Positions 59,771 to 64,000 of a stretch of DNA of 64,000 nt are shown here, one piece after another. Numbering within the stretch: the first letter of the stretch is position 1; each line of letters starts with the position of its first letter. The notes beneath the pieces were generated by a model. That model had not been told where the DNA came from and did not search any database. It was given only the letters and a program-made list of their open reading frames with translations. Both the position numbers and the translations under genes were made by a program. This DNA is from Neobacillus terrae (lineage in GTDB: Bacteria > Bacillota > Bacilli > Bacillales > Cytobacillaceae): NCBI RefSeq assembly GCF_011393025.1, contig NZ_JAAOEO010000005.1, positions 248,001-312,000 on the forward strand, in the 5' to 3' direction.

Positions 59771-60079
59771 TCACCAGCCTCCCCAGCAGTTAAAACAGCT
59801 CGAACAGCTAAAACAGCTAAAACAGCTGAAGCAGCTAAAACCGAAACCGAAACCGCCGCAACGGAAGCCACCACAGCGGAAGCCGCCACAACGGAAGCCG
59901 CCGCAACTAAAGCCACCACAACGCATTCCGCCGCACATCATGCCGCCACAACGCATACCGCCGCCACAACGCATACCGCCAAACTGGCGCTGATCTAGGC
60001 TCGGATCTATAGGAATTAATTCACCAACTTGAAAGTTATCCATTCCCAGCATTTGAAGGTCATTTTGAAAATTTTGCAT
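59771..60079 (-). CDS. Heterocycloanthracin/sonorensin-type TOMM bacteriocin precursor
   Basis: 102 residues from ATG 60079 with a GGGGAGG site. The frame extends to 60166 but that part lacks a site. The leader (about residues 1-35) is MQNFQNDLQMLGMDNFQVGE followed by LIPIDPSLDQRQF, typical of the family. The core has CGG repeats (RCGG, MCGG, FRCGG) and a C-terminal block of F/S-C words ending NCWGGW. It has about 14 cysteines, all candidates for thiazole formation. Modification is by the YcaO, ThiF-like and SagB proteins encoded downstream. It is probably an antibacterial peptide. No dedicated exporter or immunity gene was recognised beside it. Confidence 0.93.
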   Translation of the reverse strand: MQNFQNDLQMLGMDNFQVGELIPIDPSLDQRQFGGMRCGGGMRCGGMMCGGMRCGGFSCGGFRCGGFRCGGFRCGGFGFGFSCFSCFSCFSCSSCFNCWGGW

Positions 60080-60403
60080 TTTTTCCTCCCCTTTATATTT
60101 AAATTTCTGATTAACTAACCTTGAGAGCTGAAGAGTTAATTTGTTGTTTTGTAACTGAACTTTCACATTTCAGGTGTGCTCTCTCCTCCAAAATATGTTA
60201 ACTTTTAGGGCGTTGTTACTGATTTAAGTGCCTATTTCCTTAAACAGCTTAGATTGGGCTTTATTATGCTCTTCATCATTTAACCTTCAAGGGAAATTCT
60301 GGTACCCCTTTTTAAGTAATGAATTACACGCTTATTTCATAGGAAAGGCTTAAAATTTCACAAGGAAGGCAGTCGGCTTAGAAAGAGAATTCTACTGTAA
60401 ATT
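60080..60403. other. Upstream region of the TOMM precursor
   Basis: Contains GGAGGAGAG at about 60180-60190 on the minus strand with no good frame after it. No strong sigma-A pair was picked out. Otherwise no supported feature. Confidence 0.4.
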
Positions 60404-60757
60404 TTGAACCATAACTATATAGTTGGAGTAGTAAATCAACTTTTAAGTTCTTCCTTAAGTGAAAAGGCTCAACTATTTGCAAAGTCGGTTTCGCAATGGA
60501 ATCAGCTAATTTTGATAGTATTTTATTTTATTATTTTTCAAACTTTGGGTATTTGTAAAACTATCTTGACTTCGAGGTTTTTTATTGGCAAAGGGCATGA
60601 ACAGAGCTTATTGTTATTTTTAAATCGTGATTCGGATCCTGAGGAACGGCTACAGGTGATTGATAAAATTAAAATGCCGGGATATAAGAGTACTGTGGTA
60701 ATGGCACTTTTTTTGCAGAATATCCTTCAAGAAATCTTATTCCAAATATTAATATAA
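60404..60757 (+). CDS. Uncertain small membrane protein divergent from the TOMM precursor
   Basis: 117-codon frame with one strong hydrophobic segment (NQLILIVFYFIIFQTLGICK, about residues 33-52) and a second weaker one near the C-terminus. The middle is hydrophilic (FLNRDSDPEERLQVIDKIKM). There is no clear ribosome site before the start codon, and no family is recognised. It has a good terminator-like hairpin downstream (60831-60860). An immunity role is possible from position only. Confidence 0.3.
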   Translation: MNHNYIVGVVNQLLSSSLSEKAQLFAKSVSQWNQLILIVFYFIIFQTLGICKTILTSRFFIGKGHEQSLLLFLNRDSDPEERLQVIDKIKMPGYKSTVVMALFLQNILQEILFQILI

Positions 60758-60830
60758 GCAGGGTTAATACTAGAAGCAATTTATTATCTTTACTTATTAA
60801 CATACTTCTTCCGTTATAATTATCCTTACT

Positions 60831-60860
60831 AAAAGCCCTCTTCAATTTGAAAAGGGCTTT
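60831..60860. terminator. Hairpin with T-rich flanks
   Basis: AAAAGCCCTcTTC and GAAaAGGGCTTT pair with a 4-base loop. It may end the plus-strand frame at 60404-60757. Confidence 0.65.
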
Positions 60861-60985
60861 CCACCATATATCATTTAAATGTTTATTCTCAATATAAAAA
60901 CCCATGTCGGTAATTTCGTGTACATATAATTACAATTGCATTTATTCAACCGTTTAATCCAGCTAACTTATTTACTTTGAAAAAA

Positions 60986-61001
60986 CTGCCTTTGATGGCA
61001 G
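60986..61001 (-). terminator. Intrinsic terminator of the MFS gene
   Basis: CTGCC and GGCAG pair across TTTGAT, followed on the minus strand by TTTTTTC. Short stem, plausible by position. Confidence 0.55.
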
Positions 61002-61012
61002 CCAGAACAAAG

Positions 61013-62290
61013 TTATGTGGTTAAAGAAGCCTCTTTAACTTTGGAGACAGTTGTTTTTTTCTTAATTACTATAACAAATAAGCTTGCTAATAAGCAGAAT
61101 ATCCCTGCGAACAAAAACGCCCACGTATAAGAATTGAATATCTTATATATAAGACCTCCACAATATGCCGCTACTGCTGCACCAGCCTGATGCGAAGCAA
61201 AAATCCAGCCATATACTACTCCACTTTTTTCAGTACCAAAAATTTGTCTTGAGATACTAATAGTTGGCGGAACCGTAGCAATCCAATCTAATCCGTAAAA
61301 TACTGAAAAGATAATCAGAAGGGTGACAGACCCTTTAAAAAGTGCAAAAGGAAGTAATACCAAAGATGCACCTCTTAGACTGTAGTACCAAAACAATAAC
61401 CACCTATTATCAAAACGATCTGACAACCAACCGGAAAGAGTAGTTCCAGCCAAATCAAAGATTCCCATAAAAGAAAGCAGAGATGCAGCGGTAACTAAGG
61501 GAACCCCATAGCTAATACAGTAAGAAACAAAGTGAGTACCAATTATTCCACTTGTTGAAAGGCCACAAATAAAGAAACTGCCAGCTAAAAGCCAAAATTC
61601 TTTCACTTTAACTGCTTCGAATAAACCATTAAAAGCAATAACAATAGGATTAGTTTCCTTATATCCTTGATTGCTCTCCTGCATTTCTTCTTCCATCCCA
61701 TATGGAAAAATCCCAATATCCTTTGGTGTACTTTTCATAAACAATATAATGATGATTAACATAACGAAACTCAAGGTCAAAATTAAGCCTATAGCCCAAC
61801 GCCATGAATAATTCTCTATCACCATAGCTAGTATGGGAAGCAGAATTAACTGGCCGGTCGCTGTGCTTGCTGTTAGTATTCCAACTGCAAGTCCCCTTCT
61901 TTTTACAAACCACCTATTCGCTATATATGGACTTAGCACTGTTAAAAATAATCCGGAACCTAGGCCAATGATAATTCCCCAAATAACAATAAGCTGCCAT
62001 GAGTTTTGCATCTTAAGTGTAAGCAGCGTCCCCGTCAACAATGTGGCCATTGAAATTATCATTATCTTCTTTAAGCCCAGCACTTCAATTAAAGCCGCCA
62101 TAAAAGGACCTGATATACCGTATAAAAACAAACCAACAGCGAAAGAAAGAGAAATAACGGACCTATCCCAGCCAAATTCATTTTCAAATGGTTCAATAAA
62201 GACCCCTGAAGATGATCTTACAATGCCAGCAACAATAATAGATAAAAAAGAAATGAGCAGGATAATCCAGCTATAATGAAATCGTTTCAA
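61013..62290 (-). CDS. MFS transporter, monocarboxylate/oxalate-type (OFA-like)
   Basis: 425 residues with 12 hydrophobic helices. The N-terminus RFHYSWIILLISFLSIIVAGIV and FEWDRS-like FGWDRSVISLSFAVGLFLYG (about residues 40-59) are typical of the OFA/monocarboxylate branch. Others: GLGSGLFLTVLSPYIANRWF, RRGLAVGILTASTATGQLIL and LAGTTLSGWLSDRFDNRWLL. Such proteins exchange or import small carboxylates. Single gene. The substrate cannot be told. Although next to the TOMM locus it has no feature of a peptide exporter. Confidence 0.9.
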   Translation of the reverse strand: MKRFHYSWIILLISFLSIIVAGIVRSSSGVFIEPFENEFGWDRSVISLSFAVGLFLYGISGPFMAALIEVLGLKKIMIISMATLLTGTLLTLKMQNSWQLIVIWGIIIGLGSGLFLTVLSPYIANRWFVKRRGLAVGILTASTATGQLILLPILAMVIENYSWRWAIGLILTLSFVMLIIIILFMKSTPKDIGIFPYGMEEEMQESNQGYKETNPIVIAFNGLFEAVKVKEFWLLAGSFFICGLSTSGIIGTHFVSYCISYGVPLVTAASLLSFMGIFDLAGTTLSGWLSDRFDNRWLLFWYYSLRGASLVLLPFALFKGSVTLLIIFSVFYGLDWIATVPPTISISRQIFGTEKSGVVYGWIFASHQAGAAVAAYCGGLIYKIFNSYTWAFLFAGIFCLLASLFVIVIKKKTTVSKVKEASLTT

Positions 62291-62604
62291 AACATCACTC
62301 CACTCTTAGTAATAATGTTAAATTTATTATAATGTAGAAAACTGCCAATTAAATACCTTGCAATACATATTATCAAAAAATATATTCTATTAAATTTTAA
62401 AATTATAAACTGTATTAAAACATATGAATGAACAAAAGATTAAGATTGTTTATGAGCCTAAATCTTAATGACAAAGGAAAAGTCCTGCTTCAGTAGCCAT
62501 GATAAAGAAATTAGTGTTTTTACAAAAGAATAACGTATGAAATTTCCTATTTCTTTCATAAAAGGTGTTACACTTATTTTAATATGTACTAGTACGAAAT
62601 CATT
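62291..62604. other. Intergenic region, no gene seen
   Basis: A/T-rich upstream region of the MFS gene and of the mannosidase remnant. No supported feature. Confidence 0.4.
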
Positions 62605-63119
62605 TTGTTTTGGACTGAGAAAAAGCTTGCTGCTCGTTTATCTGAATTAGATTCAAACCGATATCGTGATACTTTGGAGATTTCTTCTTTAAACTTTCAG
62701 CTTGGTCAAAGTGAGAAATCGGCTCAAAACCGCCTTTATCTGGCAAATAGTCAACAATACATATAGTAAAAACTTGGTTTGGACGGGATCTCTACGCCTG
62801 GTATCAGCTGCCATTTCAATCCCTCATACTTAAAGTGGTTGGAGTGTTTGATTTTGGGATATCGGATGAAGGCCACAACTCGGGCATTGAGTCTTTGTTA
62901 TATATCAACGGAAGTCCGTATCAAGGTGTGGATGCAAACCACAAGGAGGTCTTCTTTTCAGAAGATCTCTCTGGTCAGGACGTTCAGCTGGACTTTCGTT
63001 TATGGTCCTGACTTGAAGGAGGCGGACTCACCACTGAACAAGTACATACATTTAAAAAGGCTGACATCGGATGGCTTGATGGAGCCGAAGATGATTTATT
63101 TTTCACAATTTTTTTCTAA
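62605..63119 (+). pseudogene. Alpha-mannosidase (GH38) N-terminal remnant
   Basis: The first frame reads LFWTEKKLAARLSELDSNRY and AQNRLYLANSQQYI, then stops. One frame over, coding resumes with KTWFGRDLYAWYQLPFQSLI, FDFGISDEGHNSGIESLLYI and PYQGVDANHKEVFFSEDLSG. A TGA interrupts at LWS/LEGGGLTTEQVHTF, and the frame ends WLDGAEDDLFFT. This is the N-terminal beta domain that precedes the GH38 catalytic domain in Bacillus alpha-mannosidases. The remaining two thirds or more of the gene is absent, so the fragment is dead. Confidence 0.75.
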
Positions 63120-63122
63120 GTA

Positions 63123-63147
63123 AATAAGCACCGAATTGGTGCTTATT
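63123..63147. terminator. Bidirectional hairpin
   Basis: AATAAGCACC and GGTGCTTATT pair with a 5-base loop. The stop codon of the small minus-strand gene lies in the right arm. Confidence 0.75.
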
Positions 63148-63298
63148 TCTTAAGCCTGTAAGCTCTTCTTTCGGCATATTCGGAACAACTCAGGCATAGT
63201 TTTAATCGCTTTCCTTTGTCATTAATAAATGTTCTTAATGGTTTAATTTTCCTTTTACAGATATCACATTTATTATTAAATATATTTAAAAACCCCAT
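63143..63298 (-). CDS. Small zinc-ribbon protein
   Basis: 51 residues from ATG 63298 with GAGAGGG before it. The sequence has two Cys pairs, NNKCDICKRKIKPLR (about residues 9-23) and KLCLSCSEYAERRAY (about 33-47), a classic four-cysteine zinc ribbon or treble-clef knuckle. It is very basic in between. No signal. Possibly nucleic-acid binding. The family is not recognised. The stop overlaps a terminator hairpin, supporting a real gene. Confidence 0.7.
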   Translation of the reverse strand: MGFLNIFNNKCDICKRKIKPLRTFINDKGKRLKLCLSCSEYAERRAYRLKK

Positions 63299-63491
63299 AA
63301 TAACCCTCTCTTAATTCCCATTATTCACATGGATATGCCATCCTGCATGAAAGTGTCACTTCTTTATGGAACAAAATCCTACTTTCTTTTTGTTCTTCAA
63401 TCATTTTTCTCTGGAGAGAAATATCGTTTTTTCTATGTGATTAACTCCACCGATGATATGATAATGTATAAACATTATAGGAGGTGGATGA

Positions 63492-63815
63492 ATGTCATCT
63501 ATCATTTTTATGGCCCTCTATCGGCCAAAGCCAGGAAAAGAAAATGAACTAAAAGAAATTTCAAAAGGACATACTTCAACATTAAGGGAAGAAGGTTTAA
63601 TTACAAACCGCGAGCTGCTTACACTTCAAGCAGAAGATGGAACTATAATTGAAATAGCTGAGTGGAAATCGAGTGAAGCTATTGAGAAGGCTCATCATTC
63701 AGTAAAGGTTATGTCAGTTTGGAATAAGATTAGCTCGGTTGCTGAACTGACCAATCTATCCTCACTTGCTGAAGCCCAGGTACCTTTCCCCAATTTTAAA
63801 CCAATAAATAGTTAA
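63492..63815 (+). CDS. ABM-family (antibiotic biosynthesis monooxygenase-like) protein
   Basis: 107 residues, GGAGGTGGATGA before the ATG. A ferredoxin-like beta-alpha-beta domain at residues 1-85: SIIFMALYRPKPGKENELKE, LITNRELLTLQAEDGTIIEI, AEWKSSEAIEKAHHSVKVMS. The pattern fits small ABM/quinol-monooxygenase-type proteins, but no reaction can be claimed. Single gene ended by a hairpin. Cytosolic. Confidence 0.65.
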   Translation: MSSIIFMALYRPKPGKENELKEISKGHTSTLREEGLITNRELLTLQAEDGTIIEIAEWKSSEAIEKAHHSVKVMSVWNKISSVAELTNLSSLAEAQVPFPNFKPINS

Positions 63816-63839
63816 ATAGCTTGGCTTTGCCCAAGCTAT
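63816..63839 (+). terminator. Intrinsic terminator
   Basis: ATAGCTTGG and CCAAGCTAT pair with a 6-base loop, followed by ATTTTAAT. Confidence 0.8.
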
Positions 63840-63858
63840 ATTTTAATGTGCTGAAGTT

Positions 63859-64000
63859 TTAAGACGGTTTTTCCATATTGTAAATCATTGCTTCCAATTT
63901 TTTAATGGTTTTCCAATTACGGGATGTTACAGGGACCTTTAATTTTTGAAGCTGATTTGAAATCTTTGAATCCAGGATGCTTTTACGTAAATATAGATAG
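63859..64000 (-). CDS. C-terminal part of an unknown protein (runs off window)
   Basis: The minus-strand frame entering at the window end reads LYLRKSILDSKISNQLQKLK, then VPVTSRNWKTIKKLEAMIYN and ends MEKPS at 63859. The tail is helical and basic. About 46 codons are visible and no family can be assigned. No start is in the window. Confidence 0.5.
   Translation of the reverse strand, partial: YLYLRKSILDSKISNQLQKLKVPVTSRNWKTIKKLEAMIYNMEKPS

Noticed and set aside
60669..60804. Small minus-strand frame beginning LISKDNKLLLVLTLL
   Set aside because: It has one hydrophobic helix but a poorly spaced ribosome site, and it overlaps another frame. Not enough to call a gene.
61013..62290. MFS protein as exporter of the TOMM peptide
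   Set aside because: Its motifs are those of the monocarboxylate/OFA branch, and it has its own unit. TOMM peptides normally use ABC exporters.

Overview
The window looks like a chromosomal segment of an endospore-forming, low-G+C Bacillaceae (Bacillus/Neobacillus-like). Support comes from A/T-rich DNA, strong AGGAGG-type ribosome sites, ComK, Spo0E-like and YolD/YfmQ/YqcI-type proteins, CcpA-like cre sites, many short intergenic repeats, and a Bacillus-type thiazole/oxazole-modified microcin (TOMM) locus. No rRNA, tRNA, CRISPR array, prophage or intact insertion sequence was found.

Layout. 0-12 kb holds mixed housekeeping and accessory genes: an LTA synthase N-terminus at the edge, three decayed genes (DinB, a hypothetical, ASCH), a sigma-70 factor, a FlaR-like kinase, mntH, comK, a YqcI/YcgG protein, an hpaB-like flavin monooxygenase, an isochorismatase-family hydrolase, an HD hydrolase and a BcrC-like phosphatase. 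12.7-24.5 kb is one co-oriented minus-strand metabolic island: a LarA-superfamily racemase/epimerase, a PdxA2-type dehydrogenase, a DUF1537 acid-sugar kinase, a PrpR-like regulator, LarE, a GntP permease, and LarC (split in two) plus LarB. 25-53 kb is ordinary chromosomal content: two alpha/beta hydrolases, a NarK-PAS fusion, an arginine/serine-repeat protein, cysJI, an aldo/keto reductase, a lone glgC, a MocR regulator, acetyltransferases, a bile-acid-symporter-family protein, a secreted M6 metalloprotease, a DMT transporter and DinB. Several small decayed genes lie among these. 53.8-60.1 kb is a heterocycloanthracin/sonorensin-type TOMM cluster: a Cys-rich precursor, a ThiF-like maturation protein, a YcaO cyclodehydratase fusion and a long SagB dehydrogenase. 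60-64 kb holds an MFS transporter, a truncated alpha-mannosidase remnant, a small zinc-ribbon protein and an ABM-like monooxygenase.

How the genes work together. The most interesting unit is the 12-24 kb island. LarB, LarC and LarE make the nickel-pincer nucleotide cofactor. The LarA homologue keeps the cofactor and catalytic residues, but it sits in an operon with a four-carbon acid-sugar kinase and a PdxA2 oxidative decarboxylase instead of a lactate gene. I infer a nickel-dependent C2 epimerase that funnels one acid sugar, for example D-erythronate, into the D-threonate to DHAP route, with GntP as importer. The PrpR-like regulator lacks the sigma-54 contact loop and the Walker B acids. The kinase promoter instead looks sigma-A-like, with two TTGYATWATRCAA operators and a cre site. 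The second system is the TOMM locus, whose precursor and enzymes are separated by a dispersed repeat that has itself taken two copies of a small covarying hairpin insert.
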